A stretch of DNA of 64,000 bases from Vitrella brassicaformis. Taxonomy: Eukaryota > Sar > Vitrellaceae. The stretch is taken from the NCBI GenBank assembly GCA_001179505.1, contig CDMY01000310.1, forward strand, positions 56,913 to 120,912. The letters run 5' to 3'. The position numbers were made by a program, and so were the translations under genes. Shown here piece after piece: positions 35,110 to 48,213 of this stretch (positions within the stretch are counted from its first letter, which is position 1; each line of letters opens with the position of its first letter). The notes beneath the pieces are model-generated. The model saw only the letters and a program-made list of their open reading frames with translations, made no database searches and had not been told where the DNA came from.

Positions 35110-37788
35110 TTAATCGACCCGCTGCATGGGCTGGCCAGTGACCAGAAGTGACCCCGTCTTGCCCCTCCTCGGCGACATGATGGACGTCCTTTGCCGTGGC
35201 GATGATCCATTGATATTATGATGTGCCAGTGGCAGTGGTGGTGGGGCTGCTGATGGTGGCAGCGTGCGGAAAGCGGTCATGCTCATGCGCCTGGCGGCTG
35301 TCGCTGCTGCCGGCACCATGGTGTGTTGCCTTCTGGGTGAGGTGGGAGGATGCAGGTGGTGGGGCTTGGTGGAGGGCCGGGAGACGGGACCACTCAGGGG
35401 GGGCGAGCTGAAAGAGGGAGAACTCCGGACGGCAGCGTCATATTCCCAATGAGATGTCTGCAGAGAGACAGAGAGACACGGAGAGAGGGAAAGAGATGGA
35501 TGGATGGATGGATGCTGATCCGGTGATGGGTACCGATGAGGATGCTTCGGCGGATTTCTCTCTGCGCTCTTTGGTCGCTTCTTCGTACCTGACGAGCGGC
35601 ATGTCCAGCTGCTGACACGAATCCAGCACCCGACGCACCTCAAACTCCCTCGGCCACCTCTGCTCAGGACAACACATGCACACACACCGCCCCGCCTATC
35701 CCTAAACCCATACCACACACCCATCCCATCCCGACTCACTCACCTCTTTCTCCGATGCCTTGCTGCTGCTTGGTGTGGACGGCTCCGGCTCATACCTCAG
35801 CTGCGACGGCAGCACGAAAAGCGTTTCATCGGCTGCCTGCTGCCCTTCTCGCCTGCGGTGCGTGTGTTGGGGATGGAAAGGGCTGGGCTGGTGCACGGCC
35901 GAGCGTCGCGAGGAGGCTGACGACTGCGCGCCGTCTTCGTGTGTGCCGCCGAGGTCTGTTGAGGGTTGTTGCTGTCTGGTGGACATCAGATGGGCGTGCA
36001 GCAGCACAACCAAGGCCTCACGGTTGATCTGCATAAGTAGGGGAAGAGGGAGGAGACAGGGAGGGATATGAGTGTGTTGTGTTGTGGTGCGAGGTGGGTG
36101 GGATGGGTTAGGTACGTCGAATGCCCAGCAGAGAGCGCCGAGAAATCTGTGCACATGGGGGTCAGCACAGTCGCCCAACTCAAGGAAACGAAGACACTGA
36201 ACACACACACGAGACTCAGTACGAGACTCAGTCAGTGGTCTGTCTGTCTGTCTACCAGACATGTTTGGTGCGAAGGTAGGTTAGGTGTGTGCTCACTTCA
36301 CTCACTTACTCTGCCCATGAAGAGGATGTCGACGTGCAGCCCCGCGGCCAGCTCGTAACGACACGCCTGGCTCAGAAACAACTCCCCTACACACACAGTC
36401 AACCATGGAGGGAGGGAAGGAGATGTGTCTGTCTGTGTGTGAGTGCGATGGTGTACCTGCCTACCTCTGGTTGGGTTCCTTTCTGTGTCAGCAAGCTTGT
36501 GCAGCACCTTGTCAAACCTACACGCCGTAGGTGCACACGGACCACGAATCAACACACATCACATAGACACAGTCCCCTTTGCATTGGGTACCGAAAGGCC
36601 TGGCAGGCGGGCCTACCGACCTGACCCGACTTACCTTCGTTTTTGCCGCTTGAGGAGGAAGAGCGCCCTTTGTCGCTGACGCACCTCTGTCCCCCGCAAC
36701 ACAGCCTGCAGTGCAGCCAGCCACAGTAAGTAGTAAGGTGAAAGGGAGACAGGAGGGAGGGAGGGAGGGAGGGATGCTCGATGGGATGGCCGTCGCCCGC
36801 CGATTTTGCCTGTGTGACTCACTGGCCGACCATGTCTTCCTCAAATGTGGTCAGATGGCGCGGCAACAAAGCCTCTGTGCGGCGCCTTCGTGTGGATGAA
36901 CATATAACGACGTTCGGATTTGTTTTCGTTGTCTGTCTGCCATGCTATGCTGCCTGCCCTCCCTACCTGAGTAGCTGGGGTCTCTCTTTCCTCTTCTGCT
37001 CGATGGCCAGCCGCAGCTGCCGCGACAGGCGGCCCTTGCATCGCTTGAAGAGCACTGCCCGCCGGTACATGACCAGCTGCCCATGCCGACGGACTTTCTT
37101 GACACTCTCTAGAGGCGATGGCGACGGTGTGTGCAGTGCCACGGGTGGCACATTCGGTGGCACACCACTGGCATCAATCCGGCGCGCAGCGTCACTCGGT
37201 GCAGGAGAGGCGCGCGGAGCCACTGACATCACACGCATACATCCATTCATCGGATGGGGACAAGAGAGGGAGGGGAGGGGAGGGGAGGGGAGGGGCGGGG
37301 AGAAAGGGTTGGTTGGGTTCCCTACCTTTGCCTATGTCTTTTCGTGCGGCTTTATCCAACTGCTCTTTGAGCTGGTCGGCGGCCATGGCGTTGCGCCGCT
37401 CGCGAGGCGACCGCTCCTTTGCCTCAGAGGACAGCATTGACCGTCTACAGTAAGTGCGTTCGTTGCGGAGATGCATGGCATGTGTGGCACACACAGTGCG
37501 GGAGACATGAGGCACTTTACTTTGTGGCTTTGGTGTGTCTGTCGATCTTTGGTGGGTACGTTACGTTACGTTTGTTTGGTGGAAGTGTCGCCAAAGGCAT
37601 TGTTGAGCTGGACGGCCAACGATGGGGACACTTCACGCGCGGCCTGGTCGCATCGCATCCATGCCATGGACGCAGAAGGGATACATACAGTTGTTGGTGT
37701 ATGTATGTAAGTGCGTCTAAGTCGTTCGCATACTGACCTCGGCCTCTTTGTGCCGCTTGAGTGCGATCTTCCGGCGTCGCTTGGTCTT

Positions 37789-37819
<31 letters not shown>

Positions 37820-39727
37820 AGACACGTATGGGAGATGACAGGGGGCAGTGGGGCTGTATCTTACTTACATCGAGCGACTTGAGGAGCTTCTCGGTCTTGC
37901 CGCTCAGCTGCACGACACAGAAGTGGATGTGCGGATGGCCTCTTTGCTCACATCACATATGTGTGTGTGTGTACTGTGGGTATGGGTGGGAAGGGCGGGA
38001 TCTCCTTGCGGGTCTGCTGGAAGGCGGAACGGGCCGAACACACATCCCTGCACTCACGAATCATACCGATCACACACTTGTTAAGGAAGACACAATTGCA
38101 AGGAAGGCTGCGGATGAGTAGTGCGCCCATGCATGGCGCAGAAGGCACCAACCATATTTGCTGCAGCATTTCCTCGTTGACCACCTCGTCACCCCCTCTG
38201 CTCCTGATGGACCGTCTTAAGCCGCTATCCACCTGCTGAGACAACGACGCACGACGGCTGCTCGGCCCTGCTGCACGCTGCTGCCTTTCTCTGTCCCGTG
38301 GCCGCAATGTGTGCCTGAGGAGGTCTGCAGGCGGCTGTTGTCTCTCTCTTTCATCGACGTCTGGCCGTCGGTCGTCTGCATCTTCATGGTTGTCTCTGTA
38401 AGAAGACGCTGCCTCATCGCCGCTTGTGGTTGTCTCTATCTCTGAGCCGCTCTGCTCGACAGACTCCTCTCTGTGCATCGCCGACTGGTCGGGCGGCAGG
38501 TGCGTCTCGATTTCTGGCCACTGGTTGATCGTCATCTGAGCGCGCAGCTCGCGAGCAGACGGCCGAGGGGCGGAAACAGCAGGAGTAGCAAAGACGTGAT
38601 GGTCACACAGGGGGTGGGAGAGCCGCAGCCGCGATGGTCTCCCGCCGCTTGTGATCTTCATCGGCCTCTTTCGGCTGGCGGCCATCTGCAGCCTCTCTGC
38701 TTCTTTCTTCTTCTCAAAGGCCGCATTGGGGTTGGAGTACCGCCAGAAGGGAGGTGCAACGGGATGCTCTTCGTCGCCCTTTGTCTGTGTCTCTCCTCGT
38801 GTGGTGTCTCTCGCTCTCTCTTCTCTCCGCTGCACCGACGAATGCCGGTGCTGTTGCTGCTGCTGCTGCTGTTGTCGGAAATGGCAGATGGAGTAGGTGT
38901 TGCGGGGGCTGCTTGTGGCTGTCGTCTGGGCGCCAGGCGATGGCATCTGAACCTTGTCGTAATCGTCGTGGAGGAGGCTGGATGGCGGATGGTGGGCTGA
39001 TGCGTTTGGAGAGAAGAGGAAGGCACTGGTGATGCCTCGAGCAAACTGTGCTGCCCCTCTCCTCCCAAACAGCAGCTTCATCTGCGACTGGGCTGCCTGG
39101 GGAAGGGAATCAAGACCTGGTCGAGTCGGGCACACATAACATACACGACACGCGAACGTATCGCATCGATGGTGCGCGGTGCGGGAGACGCCGCCACGTC
39201 GGTATGATGCCTCCCTACCTACCTCCCCTAGCAGCCTTGAGGCGTCTCATGCTCTCCCTGATCTCAACCATCATGCTCCTGTACCCCTCCACCAGCAGCT
39301 GCCGCTCCACATAGAAACGCGACAGATCCCTCTCCCGACGCCACACCTCATGCGCACCCATCGCCTCACTGCCGCGGCGCCTTCGCCGCTTCCTTCCCTT
39401 CTCCACATCAACGATGTTGTCTCGGTCAATGGGCGCCAGCTTGACCGGGGGAACGTGCGTGTGTGAGGGGACGGCCCCTGCTGGCGTGCGCGTGGCGGCT
39501 GCCTTTGCTTTGATGGCCATCTGCAGCTCATCGAACGGGATGATGACTGAAGGGAGAGAGGGGAGAGAAGGGAGAGAGAGAACACAACGGATGCCAACCC
39601 CAACCTTCTTGTTTGCGTGTTCTCGAGTACCTGGCTGCCTCATCCGCTGCAACGGGTTGAGTGAGGCCGTGGACGGCCCTCCTGCGTGCAGGCTGCGAAG
39701 CGAAGCTGCCTGTCTTCTCCCCGTCAT
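35110..39727 (-). CDS. Large basic low-complexity protein, unknown function
   Basis: About a dozen or more exons from ATG 39727 (MTGRRQAASLRSLHAGG) to the stop at 35110. I followed the frame by eye; exon ends in the middle are approximate. Features: a basic KGRKRRRRRGSEAM cluster, a poly-Gln run near 38850, many Arg/Ser/Glu stretches, and helical basic segments (SRQLRLAIEQKRKER, TKRRRKIALKRHKE). A mid-protein hydrophobic stretch reads FLGALCWAFDV. The C-terminal part is Ser/Pro-rich. The basic clusters suggest a nuclear or RNA-associated protein. It could be two genes. Confidence 0.5.
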
Positions 39728-39867
39728 CTTTCTCTCTCGTCTATCTGCGGCCGTCTGTTCCTTGCCTGAGTCAACCAAGGGCCTTAATTCCACAGCTTGT
39801 AACAAAACGTGCACCTCTTCTCGACGAAGAGCATCTCTTCATCTCAGCCACACGCGCTTTCCTCGCC

Positions 39868-42800
39868 ATGCGCGCCAAAACCCGGCCAGCGATCGCAGCA
39901 CGGCAAGGGACAGGCAATAGCAGTAGCCCTATGAGTGGTCCAGGCGGCGGGAGGGGCCGCAGACGAGGCCAGAATGCACCACAGCCAACTCCCAACATCG
40001 TTCATGAGGCTGACAGACTCCTCAATGGCGAGTACGTCCCAGGGAGCCTCCGGCGGTCCCATCGCATCGCGCGACAAGCCAACGTGCGGCGGGCCACCCT
40101 CGACAAGACCACCATTCGGCTTAAGAAGCTGTCAGAAGAGAAGCTGAATCTGCTGAAGCAGATGGAGAGGGGAAAACCACTTAGCGTGGAGGAGAAAGTG
40201 GAGCTTGAGAGGCTGGAAGCGGAGCTGGTAGATCCCAGATGGAGCAACCAAGATGAAACATGGAGTGAGTGAGTGAGTGAGCCAGAAGGTTGGGCTGATG
40301 ATACATATGAGTGGGTTGGCGGTCTCTCTCCCTCTTTGTTTTGTGTGTGTGTTTTGTGTGTGCGCTGCTCATTCAGGGAAGGCCTTCATCGACACGGGAG
40401 GCTTCCACGCGATCAAGGTAAGCATCACATCGCATCACCGGCTTCTATCCTGACTGACCATGTGTGTGTGTGTGTGTGTGAATGTCGCAGAACGAGTATC
40501 TGTTTTGCAAGGATCTGTTCCCACGTTGTGCCCTTAAGCTGCTACAACGCCTTTGGTAAGCAACACACACATACGATATGTCCGGTGGATGCGATGGGAT
40601 GCGGTTCGTTCAGGGATCATCTCACCCGGAGGGACGCGCTGCATTGCTTGGACTTGCTCGGCGACGAGGAAGGTGTGGTGGACTGGGCGCCAGCCCCAGG
40701 AGGGTGTGGAGAGATCATCAACGAATGGGTCGTCGAGTGTGAATGCATGCTGGTGAAAGTGGTCAGGCCTGGGGGCTGGCAGCCTGCCAATGGCGATGGC
40801 CTGATGGCGGGACTTGTCAAGCAGGAGCCTATAGAGGGACAGGGGGCTGACGAGGGTGAACAGGTGAGTGAGGTGGGGGTGGGGGAGAGAGGAGCATCGA
40901 CACGTAAGGATTATTTATTGGGTTGGGTGGATGTCTGTGTGCGTGTGTGTGTGTGTGAACAGTTGGATGAGGGTGAGTTTGACGAGGATCGCATCATGGA
41001 CGGAGAGGAAGACGATGTGGCCATGGTCAGTGAGTGAGTGAGTGAGTGAGTGAGAGAATGAGCGACGACAGGCACATAAATGTCTGGCCACACGCGGTGC
41101 ACATGCTGCTGTTCTCATTTCAGGCTGACGCGGATGCGGATGCGTCGCCCGAGGCGGAAGACAACTTGGATGAGGACACCGACCAACAGGTGGGTACAGT
41201 CCGTGTGTGGGAGGGGGGATGGATGACGCACATGTCAGTCATGTGGAAGCGTCAACGATACCAATCGCATCGCTGGTGTGTATCTGTTGGCGGGGCGGCA
41301 GGATGGTGCCCTCGTAGCCGACGTCGGCGATGGTGATGGCGATGGTGGGGCTGCTGACGACAGAATTGGCCAATCGCCACGGTTGAATGCGGTGGGTATC
41401 ACACACACACGGACAGACAGACAGACACACGGACAGACAGACAACATGGCCCATCCATCCCTCTCCCTCTGTGTGAGCCCTTCTGTCAGGCTAGTGCTGC
41501 CGCTGGTAGTGGTGCTGCTGGTGCTGCTGATGGCGCCGCGCCCGACTCACCGATGGACGTGCCCATCGTTTCCCCCAAGCAAGAGGCCGACACACCCATG
41601 GTACCCTAGACACACACACACACACACGGAGAGAGAGAGAGAGATCCATGCATCCCTCTCTCAGGAGCACCCCGACGACCACTCCACCGTGCGCATGGTG
41701 GCCACCATTCGCGACGACATCATCACCCACCCCTCCGAGAACGAGCACCTGCCCACTGTCAAGACAGAGACCGAGACAGACGCAGACGGCCGCGTCATCA
41801 GCACCACCACCACGCCCATTCCCCCCCTGGAAGAGTGCCACAGCATTGCCAAGGCCTTCTACCAGCAGCACATGCACAAAGCCTTCAAACAGACTGGCTG
41901 GCGTGTGGCCCGGGAGATGCTGAGGTGTCTGCTTAGTGAGGACGACTTTGCCTATCACGCGTGGCGATGGGCGAGGTGGTGCCTGAAGGCGGGGCCTGGC
42001 ACAGGAAAGCCCCCCGATTTCTGCCAGCTGGGGGTCTTTCGAAAGGTACGTGGGCTGACGTTTTGACGGCTGACGGACACGCGCCCCCATGTGTGTCGTG
42101 TGGTGTGTTGTTCAGGTGGTGGTTCGATTTGAGAATGGCGAGACGCAGGTGTGGCAGCTCGATGGGGCCGAGATGGTGTACTCGCATAGCAAAAAGGGCG
42201 TGGCCGAGCTCATCGACGTCACCACACAACAGGACCAGGTGGACTTGCCAGCGGCGCACATCAAGCAGGAGCAAGAGGCCGGCATCGAGGAAGAGGGAGA
42301 GGGAGATAAAGATGACCGAGACCACGGCGAGGAGGGCGGTGGTGAGACTGGCAACGACATGGACGAGGAGGCATCACCACAGGTCAGGTTTTTAGCCGAG
42401 AAGAGGTTCATCTGGCATCATCATGCATATCCTCATGTGTGTTGTCTGATGGGTTCATGGCATGCAGGCTGGTGTGCACGGCGACCCGGTTGCCGACAAC
42501 ACGCCCCCTCCCCCAGACAACATCCCGCCTGCCGACCTAGGCAAGCACACCATCCACCATCCACACACACACACACAGACACTCTCTGTGTTCGTTAAGG
42601 TGCCCCAACCTCCCCCTCCCCTGCCGCCCCCCCTGCTGCTCTTCGTCGCCACGTGCGGATCAGACCCATCACCATGGACGAGTGGCGGGATAAGCACGAG
42701 CCCGACATTCGCCAGACATTCGAAGAATTCTGCAGAGGAAAGGGTGAGTGGCCACACAGAGAGAGAACCCACAGATGGATGGATGGATGTGTGTGGTGTG

Positions 42801-45778
42801 GATGGATGCAGCCTCCTCCTCGAGCAACGCGCTTGGCGCCTACGCAGTGATGCGCTTCACCGACAAGGACATCTGGCACATTGAGCCGCAGCCCATCCCC
42901 GGCCAGCTGACAGGCAAGGACCTGGTCCATCCACACGTCATCAGAGTCACCTTTGCCCACAACGAGACCAAGACCCTCACCGATTGGATGCGCAAAAGAT
43001 CGGACGAGAAGACGTTCGAGCGGCACTTTCGCCTCGTTTTCGACCGCTGGTTCCATCGGCACAAGGCGGCCATTATGCATGGGCTGGGTGTGAATCTGCT
43101 GCCCCGTATGCCACGTGACCGGGAGATGGTGGCTCGTGCTCGTGCTGCTGCTGCTACCGCTGCCGGTGGTCATGCTGATACACCCGCCCCTGGTGCGGTG
43201 CGCACCGCACGTCTCTCATACTGGCCTCTGTGTACGTACACTGATCTGATGGATGGACATCGATCATCGGTCTGTTTTCAGGTGCTGCCGAGGTGGCCGC
43301 GCGCCATGACGACACGGCGGAAGCCGAAGAGCGGCGCCGGAAGCGCAAAGAGAGACGGCGGCTGGAGGTAAGGGCAAAACAGACACACTCTTTCACACAC
43401 GCATAAGTTGTGTGTGTGGATGTGGGTGTGTATGGTGCTCAGAGAGCACAGAGGGAGCAGGCAGAGGGTGGTGCTCCTGCGAACGGCGTGGTGCCTTTGG
43501 TGGCCGTCAAGATAGAACCAGGAGTGGAGCAAGCGGCATCGGTATGAGACAATCAGAGAGAGAGACAGGGGGGACATACATACACCCGCACGCATGTCCG
43601 TGACAACGCGTTGCATCCAGTGATCGCGTTAATTGTGTTGCGTGTGTGTGTGTGTGCAGGCGGCCTTCACGCCTGTGCCGATCAGGCAGGAGCCCACGGA
43701 TGAGCACGAATATGAGCCGACGCACCACCCACAGCCGCAAGCACAGCGGCCCTTCGTGCCGATCCCACCACCCATCCCCATCCCACCACCACAGCCACGT
43801 GAGCACATACAGCACCACACACAGCAAGCCAAACCCACTCATACGCATTATAATGGCCGTCTGTCTCATCCGCTCAGTGGTCGGCGACGGTCTTCCCCCT
43901 CATGTGCAACCCACACCCCTGCCAGCAGGAGCAGCATCACCAGCAGCAGCAGCAGCGGACGGCTCGGAGCCATCCCCGGCCAACAGCAACCGCAACAACG
44001 GCACCAAGCGCAAGAAGAACTTTGCGAGTGGCGTGTCGATCAAGAAGACCAAGAAAGCCAAGAAGAAGGCCGCTGCAGGGGACGGCAGAGGGGAGGGAGA
44101 GGGACAGGGACGGGGGGCCGACATTCCCGCCAATGAGGCGGCCGATGCGCCGCCTCTTCCGCCCATCAACAGCAACGGCTGGTCCATCCCGCCCCCTCCG
44201 CCTCCTCCTCTGGGGCTTCACCACTCCTATGGCCAGCTGCAGCCGCCCCCGCCCCCGTACCCTCCCCCGCCATATGCGCACAGCACGGCTGACCAATACG
44301 GCTATCAGCCGCCACCTCCACCACCCTTGATGCCGATGCCGCCCCACCAGCCCTACCAGCCACCCATGTCGCACAACGGTCCCCACATGATGGACGGTGA
44401 TGGAGAAGAGGATGATGATGATTTCGACAAGCTGTGGGCGGACGGGGCCAAGGGGCAGCCGCATGATGAGATGACTGACGCGCACATGCAGCACCAGCAC
44501 CAGCACCAGCATCATCACCACCACCACCAGCAGCAGCAGGAGAGCGGTGCGGCGGCATCGGCCGCTGCCGCTGCTGGATTGGAGCACAAGGGCGAGGAGG
44601 AGTCGATGGTGGCCGAAAAGCAGGACACATGGCAGCAGCAATCGGCAGGTCAGCCCGGCCCTCAGCCCAGCAGCAAGAGGGAGGAGGAGGGCGAGATCCC
44701 CGAGGTCCCCGACCACCCACCCAGTCACACTGGGCCCACCCAAGGCGCCCCCACCACTACCGCAACCGCCAAGGTGACCCTCCGCGTCTTGGCCGAGGCC
44801 AACAGTGACCCGAGCAGCCGCTCGCCGCCGTTCGACTTGGTGAGGCTCCGGGGGGTTCTCAGCAACATCGAGCGGCGCTCGAGTGACTTCGGCTACATCA
44901 GGAAGACTGGTGACCACACTCCCACTGCAGCGACCCTTATCACCACCCTGTCCGAGTCAACGAGACGCCCAGAGATAACGGTGGGTGAGACGGTGGATGG
45001 ATGGATGGATGGACATGCCTGTGTGTGTGTGTGTGTGTGTGTGCAGGTGAGCATGGAGGGCCCGATCGACAAGGTGGCAGAAAAGGCCACCAGCCTGCTC
45101 AGCACGTTCGAGCGGGGCGTCGATGAGGAAGCCATCCCCCCCGTTGTGCTCGACGCCCAGGCTGCCAAGCAGGAGAACAAGCGACGCGGACGGATGAAGG
45201 GTGTCCACATCATGTTCGAGACGTCCCGCGAGCAGCTCATGTGCGCCCGGCTGCATCTCGAGCAACAGACGAGCAATGAGGTGGGCGGCAAGGGAGGATT
45301 TGGCAAGCAGTACAAGGATGAGGTAGGCCGCTCCATCGGCCATTACCAGGAGAATCCATCGGGCGGCTTCTCGTGGCGGGGCTCGGCAAGCTCCCTCTTC
45401 GTCAAGCTGTCCGCCGACTCCCTGGCTGCCTTCAACCCATCCATGGTGATCGGTGACGGCTTCGACGAGACCATGTGCGTCGTGCGCTTCTACGAAGCCC
45501 ACGGCGTTCTTTCGGTCCCTCGTGCAGCGACGAGGCCGTGGGAGCACGTGCTGTGTGCCGGCAGCCACATGGACCACCGTCGGATCGAGGTGCGTTACGG
45601 CTTGTCCAACCCAAAGCCCGCCAACATCAAAGGAGGCACCATGAGTCACACCTGCCCCACCCTGTTTGTGAGGATGGAGGGACGGGATTTGCTGCCGTTT
45701 TTGCTTGAGAGCTACCCTGTCGGGGAGGGGGGCGGTGTGGTGGACGTGGATATTGTCAAAGCCCACAATTGGCCGTAG
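39868..45778 (+). CDS. Large low-complexity nuclear-type protein with repeated SUMO-type motifs
   Basis: Starts at ATG 39868, 140 bp from the divergent neighbour. The first exon ends at 40264 and the last ends at 45778; the exons between were followed by frame but not all measured. The N-terminus is basic (GRGRRRG, RRSHRIARQANVRR) with a coiled coil (LKKLSEEKLNLLKQMERG). The middle is acidic. Lys motifs of the form psi-K-x-E or close to it recur: VKTET, VKQEP, IKQEQ, VKIEP, with related SPKQEAD and IRQEP. A bipartite basic cluster (KRKKNFASGVSIKKTKKAKKK) precedes Pro- and His-rich repeats. The C-terminal third is globular (GGFSWRGSASSLFVKLSADS) but not recognised. Probably a chromatin or transcription factor. 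Confidence 0.6.
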
Positions 45779-46550
45779 CAGTACTACCAGCGATCGATCG
45801 ATCGGTGCTGGTGGGTGGGTGGGTGCGCGTGGGGGGGAAGGGGGGGGTGCCAGCCTGTGTGTGTGTGATTTAGGTCTGTGTGAGTGGATGGGATGGGTCT
45901 GCCTGATAGCGATTTGCCTGATCTGATGGATGCACGACAGATAGAGAAGACAGACAGACAGACAGGTGGATGGACGGACAGGTGTGTGGGGTCGATGAAC
46001 AGCTATTCTTGGCCGAGTGTGTGTCTGGTGTGTGTTCCATTCCTCCGTGGGTGGGGACACTTGGCCGATTTGCAAGCCATTGCATGTACCATATGTATGT
46101 ACCGATGGATGCAGTCACAGTGCCTTAATTGTTGTGGTGTCGACACATGAGTGCATTGAATGCATTCGTGTGTTGTCAAGTCCCTCTTGTCGAGCAAGTG
46201 TCTCGTGCACTTGTCGCGTGCATGGGAGGCCACCTCTCCGTTAGGGGCGCCAACACGACACACGAAGGCATCATCACGTGCAAACGGACGGACTGACCCA
46301 TGTCTGCGTGAATGAAAAAATGGATGGATGGATGGAGCAGACACAAATGGATCTCTGGCTGAGAGTTGAACGGTACTAGTCCACATAGTTGACTGCCCCA
46401 CACACACACAACCGGTCGGCCGGTCACCATGCCGAGGGTGTGACTGGCGGAACAACAAACGCCTCTCCACTGACTGTGTTAACCGCGGCGCCAGTGGCTC
46501 TAGGGCTTGACGTTAAATCCCACCCGTAGATCCTGCCGCATTATCTCGTG
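45779..46550. other. Intergenic 772 bp, no gene seen
   Basis: Contains GATC-, GGTG- and GGAT-type short repeats. No supported gene; holds the upstream region of the methyltransferase. Confidence 0.5.
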
Positions 46551-47381
46551 ATGCAGAGCTGTGCCGATCCCGTAGAGGCCTACGATGACCCCCTCTTCTC
46601 TCGTTGCTACGACAGGATGGTGGCTGCTCTTCCGAAAAGCCTTGAGGTGGGGAAAGATGTCCAGCTTGCGGCTACGCTGCTTCCGGAGGGAGGAGCGCGC
46701 ATCCTAGACGTTGCAGCAGGCAGCGGCAGGGTGGCCTTTGGCCTGGCGTCGCACTTTCCGAATCGTCCTCTGGAGATCAATCTCCTGGACGCTTCCCAGG
46801 AGATGCTCTCTCGCGCACGGGAGCAGGAGCCTCCGCACACGGCCTGCCGCTTCTCGTATATGCATGGCGACATGAGCGATCTGGGGAAGATCCTCGCTGA
46901 CGCCCCACGCTTCGACCTCATCATTCTCACTGCGGGGAGCATTCACCATCTTCTGGAGGAAGGAGAGAGGAAGGGGCTCTTTGAAGGCTTGGCCCAGCTG
47001 GTGGAGCCTCAGAGGGGACGCCTGCTGCTCACAAGGCTCGCCGATGAGGAAATTATTTGCGCGGAGGAGACAGCAGATGCCACAGTCCAGCTGGCCCCCG
47101 GCGTGACGAAGCGCATCCTGCGTCAGGAGAAGCAGGAGTGCTCTAATGGGGACGCGGTGGTGCACACGGAGTTTGAGGTCTCGGAGCAAGGGGAGGAAGA
47201 GCAGGGCAGTAGGGTCTCATGGACTCTCAGGACCATTCGTCCGGAAGATCTAGCAGCTGCCGCCACAGCACATGGCCTTCTTCTGGTTAGACGCGCTTCG
47301 GGATTTGAGAGCGCTATGTCAGGAAATACACTGGATGTCCCAGACAGGGACTCCACAGTGTTCGTTTTTTCCATTGCGTGA
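46551..47381 (+). CDS. Class I SAM-dependent methyltransferase, intronless
   Basis: One uninterrupted frame of 276 aa from ATG 46551. Motif I is ARILDVAAGSGRVAFGLA, then INLLDASQEMLSRA, a YMHGDMSDL segment and the motif IV-like FDLIILTAGSIHHL. This is the Rossmann-fold order of small-molecule methyltransferases; the substrate is not evident. There is no signal peptide. It is the only long gene here with no intron and none of the CA/TG tracts of its neighbours, which suggests retroposition or horizontal transfer. The upstream GTG 46548 is unlikely as a start. Confidence 0.85.
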   Translation: MQSCADPVEAYDDPLFSRCYDRMVAALPKSLEVGKDVQLAATLLPEGGARILDVAAGSGRVAFGLASHFPNRPLEINLLDASQEMLSRAREQEPPHTACRFSYMHGDMSDLGKILADAPRFDLIILTAGSIHHLLEEGERKGLFEGLAQLVEPQRGRLLLTRLADEEIICAEETADATVQLAPGVTKRILRQEKQECSNGDAVVHTEFEVSEQGEEEQGSRVSWTLRTIRPEDLAAAATAHGLLLVRRASGFESAMSGNTLDVPDRDSTVFVFSIA

Positions 47382-48213
47382 TGGATGCGCTGTGTGGGGA
47401 TCAGTTGGCGAGAGCCGCGAGGCGCCCGAGAGCCGGACGAGAGAAGAAAAGACTTCTCGCGTTTGTCTATCGCCCTCGCTCGTGCAACTAGCTACTGTCT
47501 GTCTGCGTGTTGATGGGGCGATAGACAGGGAGGGGCGGGTTCGCGGGGCTGGGATGTGCGTGCTGATGGGGCATGTGAGTGTGACGGACACACAGACGAG
47601 TGAGTGTTGCGGTGAACCTTTTTTCTATCCAGATCACGACCTGGGGTTGAGGAGTATTGATTACAACACACACACACACACCCCCATCCATCCATCCATG
47701 TATGTCTGAATGTCACTCGCGTCGGTCGCAATCAGACGCAAAAGCAGCCCATCCATCCATCCACCCTCCCGCCTCGCTGCCTCCATCCATCCATCCATCC
47801 TGGTTAGATACTGCACTCCAGGCAGATAGAGATGGTCTGGTCCCTCGATTCGATGGGTGGATGCGATGGATGCATCCCATCCAGACATGCACACAGGACA
47901 TACATGTCCATCTGCCTGCCTGCCTGCCTGTGCATACAAATCAAAGTGGTAGTATCGCTCGTTCGCCACATGGATGGATGGATGCAGTCTGTGTGTCTGT
48001 GTGTCTGTCTGTCTATTTCATGCGTGCGAAGACCGACTGCCTGGGCCGGTCGCTCGGCAGAAATGAGGGGCCGCGAACGGACAGCTGCTCACGCAAATCG
48101 CCTACACAGACACACACAGAAACAGAAACAGACACACGGAGGGATACCCTACGCATCGATCTCCGTCCATCTGATCTGTGTGCGTGTTGTGTGTGTGTGT
48201 GTGTGTGTGTGTG
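47382..48213. repeat. Microsatellite-rich intergenic region
   Basis: Repeated (ATCC)n, (TGCC)n, (CA)n and (TG)n tracts, for example 47686-47700, 47780-47800 and 48186-48212. No supported gene. Confidence 0.7.
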
